Positions 25,938 to 34,080 of a stretch of 64,000 nt of DNA are shown piece by piece. The notes below the pieces were generated by a model, which ran no database searches, was not told where the DNA came from, and worked only from the letters and a program-made list of their open reading frames with translations. The stretch's first letter is position 1, and each line of letters opens with the position of its first letter. Both the position numbers and the translations under genes were made by a program. The stretch spans positions 620,001-684,000 of the forward strand of contig NZ_OZ244111.1 of assembly GCF_965215655.1 (NCBI RefSeq), in the 5' to 3' direction. The stretch comes from Nioella sp965215655 (GTDB lineage: Bacteria > Pseudomonadota > Alphaproteobacteria > Rhodobacterales > Rhodobacteraceae).

Positions 25938-26588
25938 ATGTTCGGTTTCAAGGCAAAGAAGATGGAGATGATCTCGGCTGCCGAGGCGCTGCCGGGACGG
26001 GCAATGGCAATCCCGACGGCAAGGACGCATTTCGTTTCCGGCCGTCCCCTGACCCTCGATGTGCCCGAGGGCATGGAAGCGGCCATGTTCGGCATGGGCT
26101 GCTTCTGGGGCGTGGAGCGGATGTTCTGGGGGCTGGATGGTGTCTGGCTGACCATGGTGGGCTATGCGGGCGGGCATACGCCCAATGCCACCTATGAAGA
26201 GGTCTGCACCGCAAGGACCGGCCATAATGAGGTGGTGCGGGTCGTCTATGACCCAAAAATCATCAGCTATGAGGCGTTGCTGAAGGTGTTTTGGGAAAAC
26301 CACGACCCGACGCAGGGCATGCGCCAGGGCAATGACATGGGCACCCAGTATCGGTCGGGGATCTACACCTTCTCGGAGGCGCAGCAGCAGGCCGCCAAGG
26401 ACAGTCTTCCGGGCATGCAGGCCCGCCTGACAGCGGCCGGATTCGGCGCGATCACCACCGAGATCCTGCCTGCGCCAGAGTTCTACTTTGCTGAAGACTA
26501 CCATCAGCAATACCTGGCCAAGAACCCGTCAGGCTATTGCGGGATTGGCGGCACCGGCGTGACCTGCCCCATCGGGCTCGGCGCCTGA
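25938..26588 (+). CDS. msrA: peptide-methionine (S)-S-oxide reductase
   Basis: A 216-residue repair enzyme reducing the S epimer of methionine sulfoxide. The catalytic cysteine is C55 in GMGCFWGVERMFW, with the family blocks GYAGGHTPNATYEEVC and NHDPTQGMRQGNDMGTQYRS following. Resolving cysteines are likely C201 (YCGIGG) and C210 near the C-terminus. It has about 45 residues before the domain, as E. coli MsrA does. AGGGGAG precedes the ATG at 25938. It is a single gene; thioredoxin would regenerate it. Confidence 0.96.
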   Translation: MFGFKAKKMEMISAAEALPGRAMAIPTARTHFVSGRPLTLDVPEGMEAAMFGMGCFWGVERMFWGLDGVWLTMVGYAGGHTPNATYEEVCTARTGHNEVVRVVYDPKIISYEALLKVFWENHDPTQGMRQGNDMGTQYRSGIYTFSEAQQQAAKDSLPGMQARLTAAGFGAITTEILPAPEFYFAEDYHQQYLAKNPSGYCGIGGTGVTCPIGLGA

Positions 26589-26618
26589 CGGCGCCGACCG
26601 GGGAACGGCCCGGCCCAA

Positions 26619-26634
26619 GCCCCCGTTCGGGGGC
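26619..26634. repeat. short hairpin downstream of msrA
   Basis: GCCCCC / GGGGGC stem with a GTTC loop, 31 bp after the msrA stop and without a T-run. It may stabilise the msrA mRNA end or be an imperfect terminator. Confidence 0.4.
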
Positions 26635-26715
26635 CCTCGCCGATCCGTGCTGCCGCGGGATATCTGCGCGGGTGGCGCGACCTTGGGCGTGAGGGTGACG
26701 CTGATAGGTCCGGGT

Positions 26716-26739
26716 GTGAGTATTTGGACCAAGAAGAAG
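26716..26739. repeat. intergenic repeat element, copy 1
   Basis: The block GAGTATTTGGACCAAGAAGA and its flanks recur with one mismatch at 46937-46956. Both copies lie in intergenic DNA shortly upstream of a gene on the same strand. Similar elements are, to my knowledge, scattered through many Rhodobacteraceae genomes; the function is unknown. Confidence 0.6.
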
Positions 26740-26799
26740 GCGCATTGTGTTTTTTGCAGCCTGCGCCTAAGGCGTGAGAAACCTGACAGGAGTTGACCG

Positions 26800-27666
26800 A
26801 TGCCGACCTTCACCGCCCTCACCACTCTCGAAGACAAGGATCAGGCCGAGGCGCTTGGCCTTGCCCTGGAAGAGATCGAGCCCGAGGCGACGGGTGTCGG
26901 TGTCTTCGAGATGGAAGACGGGTCCGGCCTGTGGGAAGTGGGCGCCTATTTCATTGAGGCCCCGGACGAGGTGGCCCTGGCGCTGCTGGCGGCGGCCCAT
27001 GATGCCAAGCCTTTCGTGGTGTCGGAACTGCCGGAAACCGATTGGGTGGCCCATGTGAAACGCGAGCTGCATCCGGTGGAGGCCGGGCGCTTCTTCGTCT
27101 ATGGTAGCCACGATGCGGACAAGGTTCCGGATGGGTGTGTGCCCCTCCTGATCGAGGCGGCGATGGCCTTTGGCACCGGGCATCATGGAACGACCAAGGG
27201 TTGCCTTGAGGCGCTGGAACGGTTGATTCAGGCCGGTGAGGTAAAGAAGAACACGGTCGATATTGGGTGCGGCACCGCCGTACTGGCGCTGGCGGCGGCC
27301 AAGGTCTGGCCCGATCCGGTGCTGGCTTCCGATATCGACGAGGTTGCCGTGGATGTGGCCATGGCCAATGTCGCGGCCAATGGCGAGGCGGGGCGGGTGC
27401 GCTGCCTTGAGGCGGCAGGGTTCGACCACGCTGAGCTACATGCCGCCGCGCCCTATGACCTGATCTTCGCCAATATCCTGAAAGGTCCGCTTGTGGAACT
27501 TGCCCCCGATGTGGCGGCGCATTGTGCCGAGGGTGGTCATGTCATCCTGTCCGGGTTGCTCAACGAACAGGGTGACGAGGTTGTCGCGGCCTATGAGGCG
27601 CAGGGCATGACCCTGGAGCATCGGGCCGAACTTGGCGAATGGACCACGCTGACCCTGCACCGCTGA
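26800..27666 (+). CDS. prmA: ribosomal protein L11 methyltransferase
   Basis: A 288-residue SAM-dependent methyltransferase that trimethylates ribosomal protein L11. AFGTGHHGTT at residues 123-132 and the SAM site DIGCGT at 154-159 are diagnostic of PrmA, and the NILKGPL block (family N-x-L-x-x-P-L) follows near residue 225. The N-terminal about 100 residues form the substrate-recognition domain. ACAGGAG precedes the ATG at 26800. It lies between msrA and a small membrane-protein gene. Confidence 0.92.
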   Translation: MPTFTALTTLEDKDQAEALGLALEEIEPEATGVGVFEMEDGSGLWEVGAYFIEAPDEVALALLAAAHDAKPFVVSELPETDWVAHVKRELHPVEAGRFFVYGSHDADKVPDGCVPLLIEAAMAFGTGHHGTTKGCLEALERLIQAGEVKKNTVDIGCGTAVLALAAAKVWPDPVLASDIDEVAVDVAMANVAANGEAGRVRCLEAAGFDHAELHAAAPYDLIFANILKGPLVELAPDVAAHCAEGGHVILSGLLNEQGDEVVAAYEAQGMTLEHRAELGEWTTLTLHR

Positions 27667-27734
27667 CCGGCACAGTTTTGCCATAATTTGCGGATAATTT
27701 GTGCGCGGGTGGGGCAGGCGCAAGAGGTGCCCCG

Positions 27735-28085
27735 ATGGATGCGAATTATGACCGGTTTCAGGAACGGCTGCGCAGGATGAACCCGTCCGGCGCGGGCGAG
27801 GGACATGGCGTGGTGGTGCAGCCAGATGGGCTCGTCGTTCGGCGTCGCCGACGTGTTCGGCTATCCTTTCCCTGGCGCAGCCTGGCATTGGCGGTTGTCT
27901 GCTGTTTCCTGTTCAAGGGCTTCATGATCTGGCACCAGGGCGAGGCAGACTACGCCGCGCGATTGGCGGAATTGTCAGACCAGTCGACCGGCCATCGGGC
28001 CGCGGCATGGGTTCTGTCCATGGATCCGGTATCTGTCTGGATCGGCACGACCCTGAGAGACGCGATCGGGCGTCCACCGGTCTGA
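27735..28085 (+). CDS. conserved small single-span membrane protein (116 aa)
   Basis: The product begins MDANYDRFQERLRRMNPS, has an Arg-rich patch (VVRRRRRVRLS) at about residues 36-46 and one membrane helix at about 50-65 (LALAVVCCFLFKGFMIW), then a short periplasmic tail. The positive patch before the helix predicts an N-in topology. The N-terminus resembles small conserved proteins I associate with Rhodobacteraceae; no function is known. AAGAGG precedes the ATG at 27735. Confidence 0.7.
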   Translation: MDANYDRFQERLRRMNPSGAGEGHGVVVQPDGLVVRRRRRVRLSFPWRSLALAVVCCFLFKGFMIWHQGEADYAARLAELSDQSTGHRAAAWVLSMDPVSVWIGTTLRDAIGRPPV

Positions 28086-28101
28086 CCCCCTTGAAACGAA
28101 A

Positions 28102-28129
28102 GAAACCGCCCCGGGGTCGGAGCGGCTTC
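28102..28129 (-). terminator. terminator of the DUF1127 gene
   Basis: An 11-bp stem with two G-U pairs (28102-28112 with 28119-28129, loop of 6) is followed on the minus strand by TTTCTTTCG. It starts 27 bp after the DUF1127 stop and also lies just past the convergent small membrane-protein gene. Confidence 0.75.
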
Positions 28130-28155
28130 AATCGGGGAGAGAAGAGAGAGATATC

Positions 28156-28356
28156 TCAGCGGTAGATGCCATTGGCAATCGAGTCGATATCCCCGCGGTT
28201 CAGGCCCAGATCGTCCAGTTCACGATCGGAGAGAGCCTCCAGCGCTTTGCGGGTCACGCGGGCGTCGTTCCAGGCTGCAATCCGACCCACGAAGATGGAG
28301 AGGATCGAGGCGACGCTGAAGCCGGCGTCAACGGTGCGGTTGGTCACGGTAGCCAT
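28156..28356 (-). CDS. DUF1127 small protein
   Basis: A 66-residue protein. The C-terminal DUF1127 motif is RKALEALSDRELDDLGLNRG followed by DIDSIA, at about residues 40-62; the N-terminal half is mildly hydrophobic. Such Arg-rich small proteins are known from other alphaproteobacteria to affect RNA turnover, phosphate and carbon metabolism, and several are activated by LysR regulators of the VtlR/LsrB type. AAGGAA lies upstream of the ATG at 28356. A LysR-like inverted repeat lies about 108 bp upstream of the start. Role here inferred only. Confidence 0.88.
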   Translation of the reverse strand: MATVTNRTVDAGFSVASILSIFVGRIAAWNDARVTRKALEALSDRELDDLGLNRGDIDSIANGIYR

Positions 28357-28693
28357 CTGAATGTTCCTTCCAGACAAGAGGGTGGGTTGCGAAGTGTTCG
28401 CTTGCTGAACCGGCACTTAGGGGCCGGGACTGGTCCGAGCAATACCGATTTTCGCATGGGTCATATGCATTCTGCGCATAGGTCTGATCCGGACGTAAGA
28501 ACATGAATTCTTAGCAAAAATCCGCCACAATTCCTGTCGGAACAGGATCAGGAAGTTGTCCTGAATCGACATCCCCGCTGACGCTTGTCGCTTTTGTTTC
28601 AATGCGCGCCGAAAACCGACTTTGTCTGGTCAATGTTCTTGTTTCGTGCTAGTGCTGCAAAAAAGTCGCAAAAATTTTAAGGGGTCGGGCGGA
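28357..28693. other. 337-bp intergenic region between DUF1127 gene and ruvC
   Basis: This divergent spacer is A+T-richer than its surroundings. It holds the inverted repeat at 28464-28480, the ribosome-binding sites of the DUF1127 gene and of ruvC, and TTGTCT (28622-28627), a possible but weak -35 for ruvC. A 61-codon open frame on the minus strand (28417-28602) lacks a ribosome-binding site and looks non-coding. I see no RNA gene by eye, although a small RNA would fit here. Confidence 0.5.
28464..28480. promoter_or_regulatory. LysR-type box upstream of the DUF1127 gene
   Basis: TATGC-N7-GCATA is a perfect 5-bp inverted repeat of LysR-box form (T-N11-A type), 108-124 bp upstream of the DUF1127 start. 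In other alphaproteobacteria DUF1127 genes belong to the VtlR/LsrB regulon, which makes a similar regulator plausible; this is inference. Confidence 0.4.
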
Positions 28694-29197
28694 ATGAGGA
28701 TCATCGGGATCGATCCGGGGCTCAGAAACATGGGCTGGGGCGTGATCGAGTCGTGGGGATCGCGACTCAGTCACATCGCCAACGGAACCTGCCACAGCGA
28801 AGGCAAGGACCTTGCTGCGCGGCTTTTGTCGCTCCACCGGCAGTTGTCCGAGGTGCTGGACCGCTGGCAGCCGGATCAGGCCGCCGTGGAACAAACCTTC
28901 GTCAACCGAGATGCGGTGGCCACACTGAAACTGGGGCAGGCGCGGGGGATCGCGCTGCTGGTTCCGGCGCAGGCGGGGCTTAGCGTGGCGGAATACGCCC
29001 CCAATGCGGTCAAGAAGACCGTCGTTGGCGTGGGTCATGCGGAAAAGGGGCAGGTGGCGCATATGGTCAAGATGCAACTGCCCGGTGCGAACCCCTCCAG
29101 CCCGGATGCGGCGGATGCGCTTGCCATTGCCATCTGTCATGCCTTTCATGCGCAGACCGCGGGCCGACTGGCTGCGGCAGTGGAGGCGGGGCGATGA
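28694..29197 (+). CDS. ruvC: crossover junction endodeoxyribonuclease RuvC
   Basis: A 167-residue Holliday-junction resolvase. The acidic catalytic residues match the E. coli numbering: D7 (GIDPG), E66 (AVEQTFVNRD), D138 and D141 (SSPDAADALA). The start at 28694 (MRIIGIDPGLRNMGWG) follows GGGCGGA. Its last four bases overlap the ruvA start, and ruvB follows, giving the ruvCAB operon that resolves recombination intermediates. Confidence 0.97.
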   Translation: MRIIGIDPGLRNMGWGVIESWGSRLSHIANGTCHSEGKDLAARLLSLHRQLSEVLDRWQPDQAAVEQTFVNRDAVATLKLGQARGIALLVPAQAGLSVAEYAPNAVKKTVVGVGHAEKGQVAHMVKMQLPGANPSSPDAADALAIAICHAFHAQTAGRLAAAVEAGR

Positions 29198-29856
29198 TCG
29201 GCAAACTGACGGGCCGTGTGGATTACAAGGGCAGCGACCATGTGCTGCTGGATGTGAATGGCGTGGGCTATGTCGTCTACTGTTCTGACCGGACTTTGGC
29301 CGCTTTGCCGGGGCCGGGCGAGGCAGCGGCGCTGTTCACCGAATTGCTGGTGCGCGAGGATCTGTTGCAGCTGTTCGGCTTCCCGACACTCTATGACCGT
29401 GAATGGCACCGGTTGCTGATTTCCGTTCAGGGCGTGGGGGCCAAGGCGGCGATGGCCATTCTGGGCACGCTCGGGGCCGAGGGCGTGGCGCGGGCGATCT
29501 CACTTGGCGATGCGGCGGCGGTCAAGGCCGCGCCCGGTGTCGGCCCGAAACTGGCACAGCGGGTGGTGAACGAGCTGAAGGACAAGGCGCCGGGTGCGAT
29601 GACAATGGGGGGCGAGGTGGTTGAGGCCCTGGGGGATGCCCCGGCGGTGGCGGTTACGCAGCCCGATGTCGCGGCCCCGATCCGGGCGCGCCCGTCCTCA
29701 TCCTCTCAGGCCGAAGCTCTTTCGGCGCTCAAGAACCTGGGCTATGCCCCGGCAGAGGCCGCCATGGCGGTGGCACAGGCGGCCGGGGACGCGCCGGATG
29801 CAGAAACACCGGCCCTGATCCGCGCGGCGCTGAAGCTGCTGGCCCCGAAGGATTGA
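29194..29856 (+). CDS. ruvA: Holliday junction branch migration protein RuvA
   Basis: A 220-residue junction-binding subunit that loads RuvB. The OB-fold domain begins MIGKLTGRVDYKGSDHVLLD; the helix-hairpin-helix region has LLISVQGVGAKAAMAILGTL and AAPGVGPKLAQRVVNEL; the C-terminal domain III (ALKNLGYAPAEAAMAVA) contacts RuvB. A Pro/Ser-rich linker separates domains II and III. It overlaps ruvC by ATGA and is one base from ruvB. Confidence 0.96.
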   Translation: MIGKLTGRVDYKGSDHVLLDVNGVGYVVYCSDRTLAALPGPGEAAALFTELLVREDLLQLFGFPTLYDREWHRLLISVQGVGAKAAMAILGTLGAEGVARAISLGDAAAVKAAPGVGPKLAQRVVNELKDKAPGAMTMGGEVVEALGDAPAVAVTQPDVAAPIRARPSSSSQAEALSALKNLGYAPAEAAMAVAQAAGDAPDAETPALIRAALKLLAPKD

Positions 29857-29857
29857 G

Positions 29858-30886
29858 ATGACAGAGCCCGACCCCACCTTGCGCGCGACCCCCTTGCCAG
29901 AGGATCAAAGCCCCGACCGCGCATTGCGTCCTCAGGAGCTGACCGAGTTCATCGGCCAGGAGGAGGCGCGCGCCAACCTGCGTGTCTTCATCGAAAGCGC
30001 GAGGCGGCGGGAAGAGGCGATGGACCATGTGCTGTTCCATGGCCCGCCCGGTCTGGGCAAGACAACGCTCGCGCAGATCATGGCGCGGGAGTTGGGGGTG
30101 AACTTCCGCATGACCTCCGGTCCCGTGCTGGCCAAAGCCGGGGACCTCGCCGCGATCCTGACCAATCTGGAGGCGCGTGATGTCCTCTTCATCGACGAAA
30201 TTCACCGGTTGAACCCGGCGGTGGAGGAAGTGCTCTATCCTGCGCTGGAGGATTTTGAACTGGATCTGGTGATCGGTGAAGGCCCCGCCGCGCGGACGGT
30301 GCGGATCGAATTGCAGCCCTTCACGCTTGTGGGCGCCACGACCCGGCTCGGCCTCTTGACCACGCCGCTGCGGGACCGGTTCGGCATCCCCACGCGGCTG
30401 CAATTCTACACGGTGCCGGAGCTGCACGAGATCGTCACGCGCGGTTCGCGTCTGTTGGGCATCCCGTCTGACCCGGAGGGCGCGCTGGAGATTGCCCGCC
30501 GCGCCCGTGGCACCCCGCGTATTGCCGGTCGGCTGCTGCGCCGGGTGGTGGATTTCGCACTGGTCGAAGGCGACGGGCGGCTGACGCAGGCGATTGCCGA
30601 TAGCGCGCTGACGCGGCTTGGAGTCGATCACCTCGGTCTCGACGGGGCCGACCGGCGTTACATGATGCTTATGGCGGAAAACTACGGCGGTGGCCCCGTG
30701 GGGGTCGAGACCATGGCCGCCGCCCTGTCGGAAAGCCGCGATGCGATTGAAGAAGTGATTGAGCCCTATCTTCTGCAACAGGGCTTGATCGCGCGCACCC
30801 CACGCGGAAGGATGCTGGCATCCAAAGGCTGGTCGCATCTGGGTCTTGCCGCCCCGATGCCGCCCGAACAGGGCAGCCTGATTTGA
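29858..30886 (+). CDS. ruvB: Holliday junction branch migration ATPase RuvB
   Basis: A 342-residue hexameric AAA+ motor. Walker A is GPPGLGKTT at residues 62-70, Walker B is DVLFIDEIH, and the RuvB-specific ASRT-like region appears as LVGATTRLGLLTTPLRDRFG. The C-terminal winged helix includes IEPYLLQQGLIARTPRGR. The ATG lies one base beyond the ruvA stop, within GATTGAGATG. Confidence 0.97.
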   Translation: MTEPDPTLRATPLPEDQSPDRALRPQELTEFIGQEEARANLRVFIESARRREEAMDHVLFHGPPGLGKTTLAQIMARELGVNFRMTSGPVLAKAGDLAAILTNLEARDVLFIDEIHRLNPAVEEVLYPALEDFELDLVIGEGPAARTVRIELQPFTLVGATTRLGLLTTPLRDRFGIPTRLQFYTVPELHEIVTRGSRLLGIPSDPEGALEIARRARGTPRIAGRLLRRVVDFALVEGDGRLTQAIADSALTRLGVDHLGLDGADRRYMMLMAENYGGGPVGVETMAAALSESRDAIEEVIEPYLLQQGLIARTPRGRMLASKGWSHLGLAAPMPPEQGSLI

Positions 30887-30905
30887 CCCTTTCGGGAGCA
30901 TTGCC

Positions 30906-31739
30906 ATGATCCGTTTTCTATCCGCCGCTCTTCTCGCTCTGTCTGCCAGCACGGCCAACGCTGACGTCGACTTCGGCAGTTACGATCAGTTCCAGACCCG
31001 CTTCGGCGCGGCCTCGGTCGTGGGCGCACGTCCCAGTCAGGGGCTGGTGGTCTCCGGCGCGACCCTGCCGGTGGAGCAGGACTATATGTGGGAAATCCTC
31101 GGGGCCTGGGCGCTTGAGGGCGCGGATCATGACTGGCTGCTGGCCACCCATCACCACGGCGGCAATATGTGCGGCCCAGGGGTGACAGTGATCCGCGTCG
31201 GACAGGGCACTGTGCAGGTGATGGGCGAGACCGAAGCCTGTGAAGGCGCGGTCAGCGATATGCGGGTGCTGCCAGACGCGCTGGAGCTTGATATCTTCGT
31301 TGACGGGCTGCGCCAGCAATTCACAACCTACCGGTTCAGCGATGCAGGTATGGAAACCACGCCGGGCGCGCAGCCCTTCGCGGGCACCCCCGCTGGCCCC
31401 GGCGCGGATGCGACCCGCTGGATCGGGGAACACCCCTTCGCGATCTTCCGCGACCCCGGTGAGCGCGCCCGGTTCCTGACCATCATGACCGAAGATCAGA
31501 TCCGCGACCTCGCCGACCGGATCGGCCCGGCCAACAGTGTGATCCAGCGCGGCGATTGGGTGCTTGGGGCGGGCTGCATGGCCCATGCCTGCAACATTTC
31601 GGCGGGCGCTTGGGGCATTCGCATTTCGGACGGGGCGGCGGCAGCAGTGATTTATGAGTCCGGCACCGCCCCGCAGGTCTATGGCCCTGCCGCCTATGAT
31701 CCGGTATTCGCGGGCTGGATGGCTGAGAATAACCTGTAA
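30906..31739 (+). CDS. secreted protein with an Ivy-like C-terminal motif
   Basis: A 277-residue exported protein, signal peptide about 19 residues (ANA before DVDF). The first half is of unknown type, with C89 and C112 likely paired. Near the C-terminus C224-MAH-AC229 followed by GIRISDGAAAAVIYES resembles the C-x-x-H-x-C loop and trailing strand of Ivy-type periplasmic lysozyme inhibitors. The match is short, so inhibition of lysozyme is only a suggestion. GGGAGCA precedes the ATG at 30906. It lies between ruvB and a second uncharacterised gene in the same direction. Confidence 0.6.
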   Translation: MIRFLSAALLALSASTANADVDFGSYDQFQTRFGAASVVGARPSQGLVVSGATLPVEQDYMWEILGAWALEGADHDWLLATHHHGGNMCGPGVTVIRVGQGTVQVMGETEACEGAVSDMRVLPDALELDIFVDGLRQQFTTYRFSDAGMETTPGAQPFAGTPAGPGADATRWIGEHPFAIFRDPGERARFLTIMTEDQIRDLADRIGPANSVIQRGDWVLGAGCMAHACNISAGAWGIRISDGAAAAVIYESGTAPQVYGPAAYDPVFAGWMAENNL

Positions 31740-31751
31740 GGAGCCCCAGGA

Positions 31752-32378
31752 ATGGATGCCGACGCGGTCACGCGCCTTTTTACCCGGTCTGACGGGAACT
31801 ATCTCTTTGCCCGGTGGGGCCGCCCCATCGTGCCCGTGGTCTTCGGGGTGGAGGACGCGACCGTCAGCATCCTGAAAGGCGCGATCGAGGCCGTGGTGGC
31901 GCTGGCCGGGCACAAGATGGCCGAGACCGACCCGGAACTGGGCGCGAACCTGATGGTCTTCTTCTTCCGGGACTGGGGCGAACTGACCGAGACCCCCAAT
32001 CTCGACAGGCTGATCCCTGACCTGCCCGCCACGGTGGACCGCCTGAAAGCGGTGGATGCCAACCAGTATCGCAGCTTTCGGTTCGACGACAGCGGGGCCA
32101 TTCAGGCCGCCTTTGCCTTTATCCAAATGGATGAGGAGATGGCCAAGGTCCCGGCAGAGACCATCGCGCTATCCCAGATGGTGCAGGTGATCCTGCTGTG
32201 GTCCGACACGGCCTTCACCGACAGCTCCCCCCTCGCCGCCGCGCCCGGCCAACCCGCCGTCCTGAAACCAGAGATCGCAAATGTCATCCGCGCAGGGTAC
32301 GACCCGGTGATGCCGGTGAGTGCCAACGACCCGAGCCATGGGTTGAGGTTGGCGGCGCGGGTGGGGATGCTGTCGTGA
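31752..32378 (+). CDS. conserved hypothetical protein (208 aa) next to ybgC
   Basis: A soluble protein without signal peptide or membrane helices, beginning MDADAVTRLFTRSDGNYLFA and containing FARWGRPIVPVVFG and DANQYRSFRFDDSGAIQAAF. I do not recognise a domain. AAGGAG precedes the ATG at 31752, 12 bp after the previous gene. Its TGA overlaps the GTG start of ybgC (GTGA), so it is translated together with the Tol-Pal accessory gene. A role linked to the envelope or to acyl metabolism is possible but unproven. Confidence 0.7.
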   Translation: MDADAVTRLFTRSDGNYLFARWGRPIVPVVFGVEDATVSILKGAIEAVVALAGHKMAETDPELGANLMVFFFRDWGELTETPNLDRLIPDLPATVDRLKAVDANQYRSFRFDDSGAIQAAFAFIQMDEEMAKVPAETIALSQMVQVILLWSDTAFTDSSPLAAAPGQPAVLKPEIANVIRAGYDPVMPVSANDPSHGLRLAARVGMLS

Positions 32379-32776
32379 CCCATCACTTCCAAACCCGAGT
32401 GTATTATGAAGACACCGATCTGGCGGGGATCGTGTATCACGCCAATTACCTCAAGTTCATTGAGCGCGCCCGGTCCGAGATGGTGCGGGAGGCGGGGATT
32501 TCCCAGACAGCGCTGAAGGCCGGGCAGGGGATCGTCTTTGCAGTCCGCAGGATGGAGATGGATTTCATCGCGCCCGCCCGATTCGAGGATGATCTGCGGG
32601 TGGAAACCCTTCTCGTCGGCGTGAAAGGGGCCAGTTTCGACCTCGATCAGACCGTCTGGCGAGGCGCAGACCGGCTCTACGCGGCCAAGGTTCAGGTGGT
32701 TTGCCTGACGGATTCCGGCCGCGCGGTGCGGATTCCGGCGGATATCCGCCAAAAGCTGGTTACGTTTCAGCAGTGA
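32375..32776 (+). CDS. ybgC: tol-pal system-associated acyl-CoA thioesterase
   Basis: A 133-residue hotdog-fold thioesterase. The N-terminal block VYYEDTDLAGIVYHANYLKF with the catalytic aspartate (YEDTD) and the YHANY motif is diagnostic. It probably hydrolyses acyl-CoA or acyl-ACP thioesters near the membrane. The start is GTG (32375) coupled to the preceding stop. Located 121 bp before tolQ, as in the ybgC-tolQRAB-pal-cpoB arrangement of many proteobacteria. Confidence 0.92.
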   Translation: MTHHFQTRVYYEDTDLAGIVYHANYLKFIERARSEMVREAGISQTALKAGQGIVFAVRRMEMDFIAPARFEDDLRVETLLVGVKGASFDLDQTVWRGADRLYAAKVQVVCLTDSGRAVRIPADIRQKLVTFQQ

Positions 32777-32897
32777 AACCGACCGTGACGCAAGCCAATG
32801 GTGTTTGCTCTTCCTCTTTGCTAGATTCCCCTCCAAACGAGATGCCGCGAACAAGATGGCATCCGACCAGAGGCCGGGCAGATAGGAAACGCACTTC

Positions 32898-33590
32898 ATG
32901 GAAACCGAAACGCTGAGCATGGCGCAGGAGATGGATTTCTCGCTGCTGGCCCTGTTCTTCCGCGCAAGCTTTGTCGTCCAAATCGTCATGGTGATGCTGT
33001 TCGCGGCGTCGATCTGGGTCTGGGCAATCGCCTTCTCCAAATTCTCCACCTACCGGCTGTCGCGCCGTAGGGCAGCGCAGTTCGATGCGGCCTTCTGGTC
33101 GGGGGAACCGCTGGATGAGCTCTTCGATAAGGTGGCCGAGCGGCCCCGGTCCGCGTCCGAACGGGTCTTCGTCGCGGGCATGACCGAATGGCAGCGATCC
33201 TTGCGTGATGACGGGGCGCTCATTCCCGGTGTGCAGCAGCGCGTTGACCGGTCGATGGACGTGGCCATTGCGCGAGAGGCGGAGCGGCTGACCTCGGGCC
33301 TGAACTTCCTGGCCACCACCGGCGCGACCGCGCCCTTCATCGGGCTTTTCGGAACGGTCTGGGGGATCATGCGGTCGTTCCAGGAGATTGCGACCTCGGG
33401 CAACACGTCGCTTGCTGTCGTCGCGCCCGGTATTGCCGAGGCGCTGCTGGCCACCGGGCTTGGCCTGTTGGCCGCTATCCCTGCGGTGATCCTCTACAAC
33501 AAGCTTTCTGCCGATGCCGACCGGCTGGTGGCGGGGTATGAGGGGTTTGCCGACGAGTTTTCCACCCTCCTCTCGCGGCAGTTGGACTGA
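32898..33590 (+). CDS. tolQ: Tol-Pal system proton-channel subunit TolQ
   Basis: A 230-residue inner-membrane protein with three helices at about residues 20-42, 137-160 and 170-195. The C-terminal two contain the conserved LNFLATTGATAPFIGLFGTV and VAPGIAEALLATGLGLLAAI blocks of the MotA/TolQ/ExbB family. With TolR it uses the proton motive force to energise TolA during cell constriction. AGGAAA lies about 11 bp before the ATG at 32898. tolR follows after 3 bp. Confidence 0.95.
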   Translation: METETLSMAQEMDFSLLALFFRASFVVQIVMVMLFAASIWVWAIAFSKFSTYRLSRRRAAQFDAAFWSGEPLDELFDKVAERPRSASERVFVAGMTEWQRSLRDDGALIPGVQQRVDRSMDVAIAREAERLTSGLNFLATTGATAPFIGLFGTVWGIMRSFQEIATSGNTSLAVVAPGIAEALLATGLGLLAAIPAVILYNKLSADADRLVAGYEGFADEFSTLLSRQLD

Positions 33591-33593
33591 GCC

Positions 33594-34073
33594 ATGGGGG
33601 CCGGAGTGAGACAAGCGCAGACAGGCGGTCGCAGACGCGGCAATCGCCGGTCCCGCCACGCCGCCATGTCGGAAATCAACGTCACCCCCTTCGTAGACGT
33701 GATGCTGGTGCTGCTGATCGTTTTCATGGTCTCGGCCCCGCTGATGACCGTGGGTGTGCCGATCGAGCTACCGGAAACCGCCGCTGAACCGTTGCCGGGC
33801 GAGCAAGAGGAAGAACCCCTTGCCGTGACGCTGACAGCGGATGGCCAGGTGATGATCCAGACCACGCCGGTGCCGATGGCGGAACTGGTGACGCGCCTGC
33901 AGGGCATTGCCGCCGAACGGGACAGCAACCAGATTTTCCTGCGTGCGGATGGGGCTATTCCTTATGCGGACGTGATGCAGGTCATGGGCGCTTTGAACGC
34001 AGGTGGGTTCCGCGAAATCGGGCTGGTGACCGATGCGGGTGGTCCGCGTCTTGACGAACAGGCAGGGGAGTGA
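33594..34073 (+). CDS. tolR: Tol-Pal system protein TolR
   Basis: A 159-residue ExbD/TolR protein with one membrane helix at about residues 31-52. MSEINVTPFVDVMLVLLIVF holds the critical proton-accepting aspartate. The periplasmic domain (VMIQTTPVPMAELVTRLQGI) is of normal size. The Arg-rich cytoplasmic N-terminus (about 24 residues) is longer than in E. coli. It works with TolQ. Confidence 0.95.
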   Translation: MGAGVRQAQTGGRRRGNRRSRHAAMSEINVTPFVDVMLVLLIVFMVSAPLMTVGVPIELPETAAEPLPGEQEEEPLAVTLTADGQVMIQTTPVPMAELVTRLQGIAAERDSNQIFLRADGAIPYADVMQVMGALNAGGFREIGLVTDAGGPRLDEQAGE

Positions 34074-34080
34074 CGGGCCG

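Noticed and set aside
25763..26155. N-terminal extension of the MFS gene through msrA
   Set aside because: The extra ~130 residues are antisense to msrA and lack hydrophobic segments; the start at 25762 fits MFS proteins.
28417..28602. 61-codon frame between the DUF1127 gene and ruvC
   Set aside because: No ribosome-binding site, no domain, sits over the putative LysR box.
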